From the NCBI GenBank assembly GCA_016185425.1, contig JACPNQ010000015.1:186001-250000 (forward strand): a stretch of 64,000 bases of DNA, in the 5' to 3' direction. Source of the DNA: Acidobacteriota bacterium. GTDB lineage: Bacteria; Acidobacteriota; Terriglobia; Bryobacterales; Bryobacteraceae. Every line of letters begins with the position of its first letter. Position 1 is the first letter of the stretch. Below, in pieces: positions 50,677-60,250 of the stretch. The translations under genes and the position numbers were made by a program. The notes beneath the pieces were generated by a model that saw only the letters and a program-made list of their open reading frames with translations, had not been told where the DNA came from and did no database searches.

Positions 50677-51969
50677 CTAACCCTTCGCCAGCGCAGCCGC
50701 GTGGGCGCGGATCTTCGAAATAGCCGCTGCGATCTGCTCCATGTCTTCACGCCCTCCGAGAAGCATCGTCTGTGTGAACCACACTCCCTCGGTACACAAT
50801 TTGTCGTTCACGGGGCACTGATTCCGCTCCCGCCACTGCCGCAACCGCTCAGCGGAAAAGAGCCGCTGATATCCTCTACTCTGCAACACATTCTCCAGGA
50901 ACGGCTGTTTATTCAACGGCGTATAACCGCCCGAACAGGGCACACCTTCCGCCGCCATCGCCTTTAGAAAACGCTCCCGCGGCAGTCCGGCGAACTCTCC
51001 AGCGTTATACCGGAACATGTATAAGTGCCAGGCGCTTCGCGTGCAGCCGTCCTCCAGCTTCGCCGGAATAATCCCGGAAATCTCGCCGAGCAGCTTGGTC
51101 AAATGCGCCGCGTTGGCATCCCTCAGTTTGGACTGCGTCTCCAGCCGCTCCATTTGTGTCATCAACAGCGTCGCCTGAAACTCGGTCAGCCGCAGGTTGG
51201 CGCCCTGTGCCGGCGCCACAGCCGCGCCCTTTCGCGGGCTGCTATTCGTGTGATACGCAAAGCATCTCTCGATAAACGCGCTGTCGGCGGACAACACCGC
51301 GCCGCCCTCTCCGGAGTTGAGATTCTTCGAAGCCTGGAAGCTGTAGGTCCCGGTATCGCCGATCGTCCCCAGCTTGCGGCCGCGCCACTCTCCCAGATGC
51401 GCCTGTGCGGCGTCCTCCAGAACCTTCAACTTCCGACGGCGCGCCACTTCCATCACCCTGTCCATATTCGCGGCCGCTCCGGCGATGTGTACGGGGATCA
51501 CCGCCACGGTCCGGTCAGTGACCGCCGCTTCGATCTTTGACGCGTCCATCTGGAACGTCCGCGCATCGGAGTCCACAAACACCGGCAGCGCCGACTTCGA
51601 TAGCACGGCGTTCACCGTCGCTATGAACGTATACGGCGGCACGATCACCTCGTCGCCGGCCTGCACATCGAGTCCGTGCAGCGCCGTCATCAGCGCCGAC
51701 GTGCCGTTGGCGACCGCAAGGCAATGCGGCGAACCCATTACGGAAGCAAATTTCGCTTCGAAGGCGTCGACCGCCTTGCCCGAGCCGCGGTACCACTTAC
51801 CGGATCGAAGCACCTGCAGCCAAGCCTCTTCGTCGCCCTTCTCCCACACCGGCCATCCGGGAAACCCGCGTTTCCGGACAGGCTCACCGCCCAGCAGGGC
51901 CGGCTGAGAAACCGCCCCCTTTACCATCGTCGCCGCCGCTGTCGCCGCTACTGCCGTTCGTCTGGTCAT
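50677..51969 (-). CDS. DegT/DnrJ/EryC1-type aminotransferase with Tat-like N-terminus
   Basis: 430 residues from the ATG at 51969. The N-terminus MTRRTAVAATAAATMVKGAV contains RR followed by a hydrophobic run, resembling a Tat signal. The body is a fold-type I PLP enzyme of the sugar aminotransferase family: NGTSALMTALHGLDVQAGDEVIVPPYTFIATVNAV, FVDSDARTFQMDASKIEAAV, LEDAAQAHLG, and the PLP lysine K215 in YSFQASKNLNSGEGGAV. Cytoplasmic members make amino sugars for surface polymers. Export of a PLP enzyme would be unusual; planctomycete and acidobacterial DegT proteins with Tat leaders are known and have unknown substrates. It is divergent from the uracil-DNA glycosylase (25 bp gap). Confidence 0.88.
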   Translation of the reverse strand: MTRRTAVAATAAATMVKGAVSQPALLGGEPVRKRGFPGWPVWEKGDEEAWLQVLRSGKWYRGSGKAVDAFEAKFASVMGSPHCLAVANGTSALMTALHGLDVQAGDEVIVPPYTFIATVNAVLSKSALPVFVDSDARTFQMDASKIEAAVTDRTVAVIPVHIAGAAANMDRVMEVARRRKLKVLEDAAQAHLGEWRGRKLGTIGDTGTYSFQASKNLNSGEGGAVLSADSAFIERCFAYHTNSSPRKGAAVAPAQGANLRLTEFQATLLMTQMERLETQSKLRDANAAHLTKLLGEISGIIPAKLEDGCTRSAWHLYMFRYNAGEFAGLPRERFLKAMAAEGVPCSGGYTPLNKQPFLENVLQSRGYQRLFSAERLRQWRERNQCPVNDKLCTEGVWFTQTMLLGGREDMEQIAAAISKIRAHAAALAKG

Positions 51970-51994
51970 ACGCCCGCATCGTAACCTGTACGAG

Positions 51995-52651
51995 ATGCCG
52001 CTGCAAGACCTCCAAAGCCAGATCATCGCCTGCGAACGCTGTCCGCGGCTCCGCGAGCACTGCCAAACGGTCGCCCGCGTCAAGCGCCGCGCCTACCGCG
52101 AGGAGACCTATTGGGGCCGCCCCGTGCCCGGTTTCGGCGATCCCAATGCGCGCCTCCTCATCATCGGCCTCGCGCCCGGCGCGCACGGCGCCAACCGCAC
52201 TGGCCGTGTCTTCACCGGCGACCGCTCCGGCGATTTCCTTTATCAGGCCCTCTACAATGCCGGCTTCGCGAACCAGCCCACAAGCACTCATAAGGACGAC
52301 GGGCTCCAACTCATCAACGCCTGGATCACCTGCCCCGTTCACTGCGCACCGCCCGGCAACAAGCCGCTACCGGAGGAGATCCGCGCCTGCCAGCCCTACC
52401 TGGAGCAGGAGCTCAAGCTCCTCAAGCAGATTCAAGTGATCATGGTCCTCGGCCGCATCGCTCTCGATACCTATCTGAGTATCCGCGGCGAACGCAAATC
52501 CGCCTTCCCATTCGCGCACGGCGCCGTCTTCGAAGGTACTCCGTCGCTGATCTGCAGCTTCCACCCCAGCCAGCAAAACACGCAGACCGGACGCCTCACG
52601 CAGGCCATGCTTACCGAAGTCTTCCAGGAGGCGCGAGCGAGGTTAAGATAG
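51995..52651 (+). CDS. uracil-DNA glycosylase, family 5 (Fe-S containing)
   Basis: 218 residues. Family motifs are clear: motif 1 LIIGLAPGAHGANRTGRVFTGDRSGDFLYQAL and motif 2 CSFHPSQQNTQTGRLTQAML. Four cysteines for the 4Fe-4S cluster are placed as usual: C13 and C16 (CERCP), C117 (VHCAPPGNKPLPEEI) and C132 (ACQPYL). The enzyme removes uracil, and some other deaminated bases, from DNA at the start of base excision repair. The family-5 members lack the polar catalytic Asp of motif 1, as here (GLAPGAHG). It is the first gene after a divergent promoter region of 25 bp. It likely does not belong to the DUF1549 operon that follows 4 bp later, although the short gap allows co-transcription. Confidence 0.93.
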   Translation: MPLQDLQSQIIACERCPRLREHCQTVARVKRRAYREETYWGRPVPGFGDPNARLLIIGLAPGAHGANRTGRVFTGDRSGDFLYQALYNAGFANQPTSTHKDDGLQLINAWITCPVHCAPPGNKPLPEEIRACQPYLEQELKLLKQIQVIMVLGRIALDTYLSIRGERKSAFPFAHGAVFEGTPSLICSFHPSQQNTQTGRLTQAMLTEVFQEARARLR

Positions 52652-52655
52652 AGAC

Positions 52656-54809
52656 ATGCGGAAAGTCGTGTCGGTCCTACTCTGCGCGGCGCTCTCCGCC
52701 ACGGCCGCGCCTATCGATCCGCGCGAAGAGGCATTCATCGGCAACCGCCGCTCCTATTGGGCTTTTCAGAAGGTGGTCCGCCCGGCGGTTCCGGCCAACG
52801 GAGCGGCGAATCCGATCGACAATTTCATCCGCGAGGGATTGAAGGCCAAGAAGCTCACACCTTCCTCGGAAGCCTCCAAGCGAACGCTTATCCGCCGTGC
52901 TTCGCTCGATCTCACGGGGATGCCTCCCGCGAACGCGGAGGTGGAAGCCTTCCTTAAGGACAACGCCAAGGACGCATACGAAAAGCTCGTCGATCGCCTG
53001 CTCGCTTCCCCCGCCTATGGGGAACGCTGGGCCCTGAAATGGCTTGATGTCGTGCGATATGCCGACACCAACGGGTACGAACTCGATGCCGAGCGGCCGC
53101 AGGCTTGGCGTTACCGCGATTACGTCATTAACTCCTTCAACTCAGGCAAGCCCTATGACCGCTTCCTGATGGAACAGATCGCAGGCGATGAGCTCTACCC
53201 CGGCAACAGCGATGCGCTCATCGCGACCGGCTTCCTTCGCGCCGGACCGCGCCATGTCGTCGGCGGCAATACGGATGAGGAGGTGAACCGTCAGGAAGTG
53301 CTGTTGGAGATGACGCTCGGCGTCAGCAACACCTTCCTCGGTCTCACCGTCGGATGCGCCCGTTGCCATAACCATAAATTCGACCCCATTACGCAGGCCG
53401 ATCACTACCGTATCCAAGCCATCATGGCGGCGACTGACCTCAAGGAAATCGAGTACGCCACCAAGGAAGAGAAGCAGAAGCGTGATGTGTCCGCCAAGGC
53501 ATTGATGGCTCGCATCAAGCCCCTCGACGACGAAATCGCCGCTATCGAAAAGCCCTATCGCGAACAACTCAAAGAAGCCAAGAAACTGCTCCTCACTCCC
53601 GCTCACCGCGCCGTCCTGGACATACCCAAGGACAAGCGAACTCCGGAGCAGGAGGTCCTCGCGAAAGAGGCCAATAAGCAGATTGGACTCTCCTGGGATG
53701 AAGTGGTCAACGCCCTTCCGCCCGATGTAAAAGCGAAGCGGGCGGCCATTCGCGCCGAGCGCCACAAGATCGCCCTTGATGAGCCCGAAGAGGTTCCCAC
53801 GGCGTTCGCTGTAGCCAACATGGAAAAGGCGCCCGTCACGCACATCCTCAAGATCGGCGACCCCAAACATAAGCTCGATACCGTTGAACCCGCGTTCCTC
53901 TCTGTGCTTGGGGGACTCGACGCGCCGAAGGGCCCTGCCGATCGGCGTTCCGCCTTCGCCAAATGGCTGGCGGATCCGGCGCACCCGCTGACAGCGCGCG
54001 TCATGGCCAACCGAATCTGGCAGTTCCGCATGGGTTCCGGCATCGTTTCCACACCGAACGACTTCGGACAACTGGGCGGACGCCCCTCGAATCGTCCGCT
54101 TCTCGATTGGCTCGCCGCCGAGTTCGTCTCGAGCGGTTGGAACGTGCGCCACCTCGATCGCCTGATCGTGACGTCCGCCGCGTATCGGCAATCCGCCGAC
54201 ATTGACGAATCGAAAGCGTCCGTCGATGCGGACAACAAGCTCTACTGGCGCATGAATCAACGCCGCCTTGAAGGCGAGTCCCTGCGCGACGGCGTTCTCC
54301 AAGCCAGCGGAAAGCTCAACCCCAAGCAATTCGGAGCTCCCATCAAAACACCCATCGAGCCCGAGATTTACGACATCATCTTCACCGAAGGCGAGCCCGA
54401 CAATCTCTGGCCGCTGCCGAAGGACCGCTCGGAGGTCTACCGGAAATCCATCTACCTGCTCAACAAGCGCACCGTGCGGCTGCCGATGCTCACCAACTTC
54501 GACCAGCCCGATGCCATTACGTCATGCCCGGTCCGGGCCGTAAGCACGCACGCGCTGCAGGCGCTCTCGCTCCTGAACAGCGCGTTCATGCAGGAGCAGT
54601 CCGAGGCGCTTGCCGCCCGCGTCAACACGGTCTGCAGGAAGGGTGGCGCCGCCTGCCAGATACGCACGGCGTATGAGCTAACCCTCCAGCGTCCACCGCG
54701 TCCCAAAGAACAACAAATGGCCCGGCAATTCCTCACGCAGAAGAGAATGCCGCTCGAAGATTTCTGCAAGGCCCTCCTGAATCGCCATGAGTTCGTCTAC
54801 ATTCCCTAA
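52656..54809 (+). CDS. DUF1549-DUF1553 protein (no N-terminal cytochrome domain)
   Basis: 717 residues with a signal peptide ([19 protein letters not shown]). DUF1549 begins at about residue 45 ([38 protein letters not shown]) and contains a [11 protein letters not shown] motif near 233, a c-type haem-like site common within DUF1549. DUF1553 spans about 430-680 ([34 protein letters not shown]). Unlike the homologue at 46139-49255 it has no PSCyt1 domain and no LamG domain. Between the two DUFs there is a charged helical segment ([23 protein letters not shown]). It overlaps the DUF1501 gene by 23 bp, so both are one translational unit. Confidence 0.92.
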   Translation: MRKVVSVLLCAALSATAAPIDPREEAFIGNRRSYWAFQKVVRPAVPANGAANPIDNFIREGLKAKKLTPSSEASKRTLIRRASLDLTGMPPANAEVEAFLKDNAKDAYEKLVDRLLASPAYGERWALKWLDVVRYADTNGYELDAERPQAWRYRDYVINSFNSGKPYDRFLMEQIAGDELYPGNSDALIATGFLRAGPRHVVGGNTDEEVNRQEVLLEMTLGVSNTFLGLTVGCARCHNHKFDPITQADHYRIQAIMAATDLKEIEYATKEEKQKRDVSAKALMARIKPLDDEIAAIEKPYREQLKEAKKLLLTPAHRAVLDIPKDKRTPEQEVLAKEANKQIGLSWDEVVNALPPDVKAKRAAIRAERHKIALDEPEEVPTAFAVANMEKAPVTHILKIGDPKHKLDTVEPAFLSVLGGLDAPKGPADRRSAFAKWLADPAHPLTARVMANRIWQFRMGSGIVSTPNDFGQLGGRPSNRPLLDWLAAEFVSSGWNVRHLDRLIVTSAAYRQSADIDESKASVDADNKLYWRMNQRRLEGESLRDGVLQASGKLNPKQFGAPIKTPIEPEIYDIIFTEGEPDNLWPLPKDRSEVYRKSIYLLNKRTVRLPMLTNFDQPDAITSCPVRAVSTHALQALSLLNSAFMQEQSEALAARVNTVCRKGGAACQIRTAYELTLQRPPRPKEQQMARQFLTQKRMPLEDFCKALLNRHEFVYIP

Positions 54810-56193
54810 CCGCCGCAGCGTTTTGCAAAGCGGCCTCGGCGCGGTGGCCGCCGAATGGCTATTACAGCGCGACCTCCGTGCCGCGGCGAGCGCCAACCCG
54901 CTCGCTCCGAAAGTCCCTCACTTCGCCCCGCGCGCCAAACGGGTCATATTCCTCTTCATGGTCGGTGCTCCATCGAGCATCGATATGTTCGACCCCAAGC
55001 CGGCGCTCACTAAGTATTCGGGCCAAAAACTCCCGGCAAGTTTCGGCAAAGTCGTCAGCCAGTTCACTGGCGGCGACACACCACTGCTCCCGTCACCGTG
55101 GGAGTTCAAGCAATACGGCCAAAGCGGCATTCCGGTCAGCAGCCTCTCGCCGCACGTTGCCCAGTGCGTTGACGATATCTGCTTCGTTCGCAGCTTCTAC
55201 ACGGAGAGCACCGTTCACGCACCGGCGATGTACCAGGTCCATAGCGGCCGCGTGCTTACAGGCTATCCCTCCATGGGCGCCTGGGTCACCTACGGCCTGG
55301 GTTCGCCAGCCGACAACCTCCCCGCCTACGTCGTGATGCCGCAGCCGGAAGGCACGCCCGAGGGCGGCACGCCGTGTTGGAGCGCGGGCTTCCTTCCGGC
55401 CGTCTACCAGGGCACGCTCCTCCGCAGCGGCCCGTCGCCGATTTTGCATCTCAAGCCGCCAGACAGCGTTACTCCGGAGCGGCAGAAGAACACGCTGGAT
55501 CTCCTGCAACAGATGAACCGGCTCGATTCCCGTCCCGGTGACTCGGAGCACGCGGCACGCATCGCCTCCTACGAGCTCGCTTTCAAGATGCAATCCGCCG
55601 CCCCGGAAGCTGTCGATCTCTCCAAGGAGTCCGATGCCACCAAGCGGCTCTATGGCATGGACGACAAGAAGACCTACGATTTCGGCTCACGCCTCCTGCT
55701 TGCCCGCCGGCTTATCGAACGCGGCACGCGCTTCGTCCAGATCTATTCCGGCGGCGGCCCGGTGAGCATTCAGTGGGATGCGCACAAGGACCTCGTCCTG
55801 AACCACGAGAAGATGGCGGGCCTCACCGACAAGCCGGTGGCCGGCCTTCTCAAGGACCTCAAGTCGCGCGGACTCCTCGACGACACACTAGTGATCTGGG
55901 GCAGTGAGTTCGGACGGTTGCCAATGTCCGAAGGCGGCAACGGCCGCGATCACAACCCGCACGGCTACACGATGTGGTTCGCGGGCGGCGGGGTGAAGGG
56001 CGGACGAATCGTGGGCGAGACCGACGAGTTCGGTCTCAATGCCATCGGCGAGCGCTACCACATGCGGGATTTCCACGCGACGGTTCTGCATCTGCTGGGG
56101 CTCGACCAGCACAAGCTTTTCTACCTCCACAACGGCCGCAATGAGAAGTTGACCGACTTCGGCGGCACCGTCATAGACAAGGTTTTCGCGTAA
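54787..56193 (+). CDS. DUF1501 family Tat-exported protein (second copy)
   Basis: 468 residues. A Tat signal is present ([20 protein letters not shown]). DUF1501 landmarks are [143 protein letters not shown]. It differs from the copy at 44689-46134 in its C-terminal half. It starts inside the end of the DUF1549/DUF1553 gene and is followed 3 bp later by the TenA-like gene, so the operon is DUF1549-DUF1501-TenA-GNAT. The activity is unknown. Confidence 0.93.
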   Translation: MSSSTFPNRRSVLQSGLGAVAAEWLLQRDLRAAASANPLAPKVPHFAPRAKRVIFLFMVGAPSSIDMFDPKPALTKYSGQKLPASFGKVVSQFTGGDTPLLPSPWEFKQYGQSGIPVSSLSPHVAQCVDDICFVRSFYTESTVHAPAMYQVHSGRVLTGYPSMGAWVTYGLGSPADNLPAYVVMPQPEGTPEGGTPCWSAGFLPAVYQGTLLRSGPSPILHLKPPDSVTPERQKNTLDLLQQMNRLDSRPGDSEHAARIASYELAFKMQSAAPEAVDLSKESDATKRLYGMDDKKTYDFGSRLLLARRLIERGTRFVQIYSGGGPVSIQWDAHKDLVLNHEKMAGLTDKPVAGLLKDLKSRGLLDDTLVIWGSEFGRLPMSEGGNGRDHNPHGYTMWFAGGGVKGGRIVGETDEFGLNAIGERYHMRDFHATVLHLLGLDQHKLFYLHNGRNEKLTDFGGTVIDKVFA

Positions 56194-56196
56194 TCT

Positions 56197-56862
56197 GTGC
56201 GCCTTCTATCCTGCTTCCTCCTGGCGTCGGCCGTTTTCGCCCAGCCGCAACCGAGCGACGAGCTTTGGGTGGCGATTGCGCCCATTTACGCGAAGACCCT
56301 CCAACATCCCTTTCTCGCCGGCCTCACGGACGGTGCGCTGCCGCGCTCCCGGTTTGAATTCTTCCTGCGTCAGGACGCGGCGTATCTCGACGCGTTCGCG
56401 GAGGCGCTCCGGGCATTAGCGGCAAAGGCGCCGAAACGGGAATGGGCGGAGACACTCCGCCGTCATGCCAATGAGGCGATCGCTTCCGAGAAGAAACTGC
56501 CCCCGGCGCCGATGGCGCCGTCCAACTACGCCTACACCAACCACTTTCGCGCCGCTGTCGCCAATGGTACATTCGCCGAAGGGCTCGCCGCGCTGCTGCC
56601 GTGTTACTGGATCTATCAGGAAGTGGGCCGGGAACTGGTGAGGAAGGGTTCGAAGAATCCCGATTATCAAAAATGGATCGACAACTACGCCGGAGAAGAA
56701 TACGCTAAGAGCGTCCGCCAAGTCCTGGCCATGTACAATGCCGAAGCCCCGAAGTTGACGGCATCGCAGCGAGCCCGCTGCCGTGAGTTGTTTGTGCTCT
56801 CGGCACGCTATGAGTACATGTTCTGGGACATGGCCTGGCGCGAGGAGCAGTGGCTGCCATGA
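56197..56862 (+). CDS. secreted TenA-like (thiaminase II) protein
   Basis: 221 residues starting at a GTG 3 bp after the DUF1501 stop. The TenA fold is clear: LWVAIAPIYAKTLQHPFLAGLTDGALPRSRFEFFLRQDAAYLDAFAEAL (D60, Y63 of the active site), then FAEGLAALLPCYWIYQEVG (C136, Y140) and the terminal FWDMAWREEQW with the catalytic Glu. All residues needed for thiaminase II/aminopyrimidine hydrolase are present. The N-terminus MRLLSCFLLASAVFAQPQP, however, is a signal peptide, so the protein is exported. TenA is normally cytoplasmic and salvages thiamin degradation products. The following GNAT gene overlaps by 4 bp (ATGA). Confidence 0.88.
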   Translation: MRLLSCFLLASAVFAQPQPSDELWVAIAPIYAKTLQHPFLAGLTDGALPRSRFEFFLRQDAAYLDAFAEALRALAAKAPKREWAETLRRHANEAIASEKKLPPAPMAPSNYAYTNHFRAAVANGTFAEGLAALLPCYWIYQEVGRELVRKGSKNPDYQKWIDNYAGEEYAKSVRQVLAMYNAEAPKLTASQRARCRELFVLSARYEYMFWDMAWREEQWLP

Positions 56863-57314
56863 GTTTCCAATTCCGACCCTATTCACCCGAAGACCGCGAG
56901 GCCTGCCTCGCCCTATTTACGGCAAACACCCCCAACTGGTTCGCGCCACACGAGAGGGAGCAATATGAATCCTTCCTTGACGAAGTGCCTGGATCCTACT
57001 ATCTGATGTACGACGATACCGGGGCCCTTGCCGGCGCGGGCGGCGTTGAACTCGAGTCCGCCCGGGGCGTTGGCTGGCTGACGTGGGGTATGGTCGATCC
57101 CAATCGCCACGGACAGGGTCTCGGCAAGACGCTGCTCGAATTTCGCCTGGAGCAACTCCGCGCCAATCTTCATATTCACCGCGTCTGCATCGACTCCAGC
57201 CAGCACACCGCACCGTTCTACGAAAAGTACGGCTTCACAACGCAGCGTATTATCCCGGATGGCTATGCCAAGGGTCTCCACCGGCATGAGATGGAGCTGC
57301 GGTTTACCAATTAG
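56859..57314 (+). CDS. GNAT-family N-acetyltransferase
   Basis: 151 residues from the ATG at 56859, coupled to the TenA stop by ATGA; an earlier in-frame start at 56850 lies within the TenA gene. GNAT elements are FRPYSPEDREACLALFTANTPNWF at the N-terminus, WLTWGMVDPNRHGQGLGKTLLEFRLEQL with the acetyl-CoA pyrophosphate-binding RHGQGLG, and TAPFYEKYGF. It is a cytoplasmic acetyltransferase of unknown substrate. It is the fourth and last gene of the operon, with no gap to the convergent TonB receptor. Confidence 0.9.
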   Translation: MSFQFRPYSPEDREACLALFTANTPNWFAPHEREQYESFLDEVPGSYYLMYDDTGALAGAGGVELESARGVGWLTWGMVDPNRHGQGLGKTLLEFRLEQLRANLHIHRVCIDSSQHTAPFYEKYGFTTQRIIPDGYAKGLHRHEMELRFTN

Positions 57315-59708
57315 CTACCAGAAATAGCGCAGCTTCACGCCTGCCGTTCGAGGCTGCACGATCCGCGTGCCGACGAAGATCGACTGGAAGTTATACATCG
57401 CAACCGTGTTGGCGAGGTTGGTCAATTGAAAGCTGATGTCCCACGTCTTGCGATCGCCGCGGTAGTGGTCGTGCCCGACGCTGATGTCGGTCACGGTCCT
57501 TGGACGGACGCGGGCCGGAAAGGATTCCAGATTCACATAAGGAAGGAGGTCATGGTAATCCGGATCGACCGCCACTTCCTTCGGGTCGGAGGGATTTGAG
57601 ACAAGGCCGGAGTCGTAGCGGACCGACAGGTTCGCCCACCAATTCCTTTTATATGCGTAGTTCAGCATCCCGTGAATGCCGAGCTTTTGGTCGTGGTCGA
57701 TAACGAACGGCCCTGCGCTCAGCGAGTCAACGGCACCGGAACCAAGAAACAGTCCGCCGGTGAACGGCGGTGTGACAATCGCGTGGTAGTGCGTAAAGTT
57801 CAACGACCCTGAGAAGCCCGCCACGGGCAAGAAGTTGAACCGGCCCTCCACGCCATTGATCCGCGACTTGGCGAGCGTGATCGGAAAGATGATGCCGGTG
57901 TTGAGGAAGTTGTCATTGTCCTGCAGATCGGTGGCGTGCTTGTGATAGAACGAGCCGCTGAAACCGATGTGGCGAGTAATGGTCTGCTGCAGGCCAGCCT
58001 CCAGAAAATCCTGCCGCTCGGGACGCATGATGACCACTCCGCCGCCGAACGCTTCCCGCACGGCATCCGGCGCCAGCTTCCCGGCCTCGCGAGAACTCGA
58101 TAGCAACAGGTTCTCGTTTGGCGGCGTCTGGTAGTTGCGATTGTAGGAAGCACGGAAGACGGTGCCGGTCTCCTTCAAGTGGAAGGCTACTCCGGCGCGC
58201 GGCTGAAGCTGCACCCCCTTCGTGACGAAATTGTAGTGGTCGTAGCGCAGACCCAGCGAAAGAGTCAGCCGGCGCCATTTGACTCGATCCTGCAGAAAGC
58301 CCGCATGGAGAGCGCCGGTGAGTTTTCCGGCGAAGACGAATGGCCGGCCGCCCCGGCTCAAGTCATAGGGATGCAGGTTAGGCAGGTAGCCATCCTGCGC
58401 CGGATCATTGAAATCCGGGTTCGTAATGCCGAAGGAGAAAAACTCGCTGATTGGCGTCCTCTGCAAATCCGCGCCCATGCGCAGGTTATGGATACCGCTG
58501 ACGCGGTTGTAGCGGACGGAGAGGTTGAACGTGGACAGATGACGGGCCTGGCTTGCGGTAACGGGTGTGTCGCCGGGACTGCTGAACAGCTCCGCGATCG
58601 CCGTGCGGTAGGATGCCGTGGCGTCCAATGTCGAACGCGCATCAATCGTGCGAACCCACGCCGTCGAAACGGAAAGGTCGCGCATCTGCTGGCGTTGGTC
58701 CTGGAGGTTGGCGTGCTGCGATCGCAGATTCGCAAGCTGAAAATTGCTGCGTCCCGCGATCAGGTTCAGGCGGAACGTATCGCGAGCCGTAGGCTGATAA
58801 TCGAAGCGCGTAAAGCCGCGCTCGGAGTTCCCGCCATTGTGAAGGTTGCTCAAAGATACGGAATCAAGATAGCGGTTCGATTTGAGCGTGTTGACACTGG
58901 CGAAGTAGCCAAACTTCGCGGTGCCGCCCTGAACCTGCGAGACGTGCGAGTAGGTATCAAAGCCCGCCGCGTAGAGCTGCGTGGACCCCGCTGCCTTCCG
59001 TCCGCTGCCCATTCCGGTCCGCGTGGTGATGTTCGCCACGCCAGATACTTTGCTGCCATACTCCGCGGGGACGTCGCCCGTAAATAACTCGATGGTCTGG
59101 ACGATGGTGGGATCGACGGCGTTTGAGAAGGCGCCGGTAAGCTGGTCCGAGATAGGCATGCCATCGATGACGTAGGTCATCTGGTTATGCGCGCCGCGCG
59201 GATGAATAGCGCCGTTTGCATCGGCGGCAAAACCGGGAAAGCTCAGCAGCACCGATTCGATGCCGCGTCCACTGGCCTGGGAGGGAAGGCGGCTGAAGCT
59301 CGCGGCGTCCAGCTCTGTGCGCGTACCGGTCGCCTCCGTATCGATGGTGGCGCGGAGCTCAGTGGCGGTTACGTCGATCGCTGTGCCTTGGCCGCTGATC
59401 GCAAGGGTAACATCGAGCTTGAAAGGAACATTCGACCGGAGGCTAACGGATTGTTGACCCGGAGCAAAGCCTGGCTTTTCGACCCTCAGTGCATACGTCT
59501 GGAAGGGGACATTGATGAACTGAAAGTGGCCGTCGTCACCCGTGGTCACCTGGTTCGAGTAGCCGGCAATCGCGTTCGAGAGGCGGACAACGGCGCCGGG
59601 GACAGCGCTGCCCGCGGGGTCGAGAACCTCGCCGGCAAGCGTTGCGGTGGATTGGGCGGACAAACGAAGAAACAGCAGGGCAAAAGCCCAAAGGAATAGG
59701 CGATTCAC
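57315..59708 (-). CDS. TonB-dependent outer-membrane receptor (medium length)
   Basis: 797 residues from a GTG at 59708, chosen because AAGGAG lies 6 bp upstream; TTG codons farther out are before that site. A signal peptide (VNRLFLWAFALLFLRLSAQ) is followed by a carboxypeptidase-regulatory domain (about 20-100), a plug (about 110-240: SGRGIESVLLSFPGFAADANGAIHPRGAHNQMTYVIDGMPISD and AEYGSKVSGVANITTRTGM) and a barrel ending in an aromatic residue (RTAGVKLRYFW). It is shorter than the receptor at 5352-8540 and more like classical siderophore/metal receptors. Its neighbours are two small His/Cys membrane proteins and a porin-cupredoxin-cytochrome operon, which hints at metal (copper) uptake. The receptor itself shows no unique metal motif. 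Confidence 0.93.
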   Translation of the reverse strand: MNRLFLWAFALLFLRLSAQSTATLAGEVLDPAGSAVPGAVVRLSNAIAGYSNQVTTGDDGHFQFINVPFQTYALRVEKPGFAPGQQSVSLRSNVPFKLDVTLAISGQGTAIDVTATELRATIDTEATGTRTELDAASFSRLPSQASGRGIESVLLSFPGFAADANGAIHPRGAHNQMTYVIDGMPISDQLTGAFSNAVDPTIVQTIELFTGDVPAEYGSKVSGVANITTRTGMGSGRKAAGSTQLYAAGFDTYSHVSQVQGGTAKFGYFASVNTLKSNRYLDSVSLSNLHNGGNSERGFTRFDYQPTARDTFRLNLIAGRSNFQLANLRSQHANLQDQRQQMRDLSVSTAWVRTIDARSTLDATASYRTAIAELFSSPGDTPVTASQARHLSTFNLSVRYNRVSGIHNLRMGADLQRTPISEFFSFGITNPDFNDPAQDGYLPNLHPYDLSRGGRPFVFAGKLTGALHAGFLQDRVKWRRLTLSLGLRYDHYNFVTKGVQLQPRAGVAFHLKETGTVFRASYNRNYQTPPNENLLLSSSREAGKLAPDAVREAFGGGVVIMRPERQDFLEAGLQQTITRHIGFSGSFYHKHATDLQDNDNFLNTGIIFPITLAKSRINGVEGRFNFLPVAGFSGSLNFTHYHAIVTPPFTGGLFLGSGAVDSLSAGPFVIDHDQKLGIHGMLNYAYKRNWWANLSVRYDSGLVSNPSDPKEVAVDPDYHDLLPYVNLESFPARVRPRTVTDISVGHDHYRGDRKTWDISFQLTNLANTVAMYNFQSIFVGTRIVQPRTAGVKLRYFW

Positions 59709-59741
59709 AAAAGTCTCCTTCAACAAAAGTGGGTATTTTTG

Positions 59742-60056
59742 TTAGGAAACAACGGGCGGGGCACGCCCGCGCGCGGAAAGGACAAGTCCTTCGGCGGGCT
59801 GTTCCGGCGATACCGGAACCTGCGCCTCAATCAAGTACGCTAACGGAGCGAGAACGGCCGCGGCTTCGGCGGTCGAGACCATCTGGTGTTCGAGGTCGTT
59901 GAAGCTGCACGATGACCGCGCGCCATCCCGCGTGTGGCGGTGTAACGGCGAAAACAGGGCGATGCTGAAAAACAGCAGGACGAGGGACAGAACTATCGCT
60001 AATCGCCGCAACCCATATTCTATCATCGCGGTCTTCTGGTATCCTACGGTCAACAT
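59742..60056 (-). CDS. small His/Cys membrane protein, copy A (DUF2946-like)
   Basis: 104 residues, or about 94 if started at the ATG at 60026. One membrane helix (LAIVLSLVLLFFSIALF) is followed by SPLHRHT, a short loop and CSFNDLEHQ, then a second hydrophobic segment and a GRAPP tail. It is a clear paralogue of the divergent gene at 60059-60376, sharing FFSIALFSPLHRHT and CSFNxLEHQ. The His-x-His, Cys and His pattern next to membrane helices resembles DUF2946-type proteins, which often accompany copper-related TonB receptors; this link is inference. It sits directly upstream of the TonB receptor gene on the same strand (33 bp gap). Confidence 0.7.
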   Translation of the reverse strand: MLTVGYQKTAMIEYGLRRLAIVLSLVLLFFSIALFSPLHRHTRDGARSSCSFNDLEHQMVSTAEAAAVLAPLAYLIEAQVPVSPEQPAEGLVLSARGRAPPVVS

Positions 60057-60250
60057 CCGTGTGCGCGTGCTGCCCCATTTTAACTGTGACTCGGAGCGGC
60101 TCCCGTTCCAAGCGCTGGCTCCTCGTCGCGCTCGCCATCCTTATCGTTTTCTTCAGCATTGCGCTGTTTTCGCCGTTACACCGGCACACTCCAGGCAAGG
60201 CGGGCGGCTGCTCGTTCAATAACCTGGAGCATCAGTGGTTCGCCGCCGGC
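59870..60250. repeat. large imperfect inverted repeat (head-to-head duplicated gene pair)
   Basis: The coding parts of the two small membrane proteins form an inverted repeat with about 110-base arms (59870-59990 and 60140-60250). The arms share an exact 20-base block (59938-59957 on the minus strand and 60164-60183 on the plus strand) and high similarity outside it. The spacer holds both start regions. It is an old gene duplication with inversion rather than a recent palindrome, since the arms have many substitutions. Confidence 0.7.
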
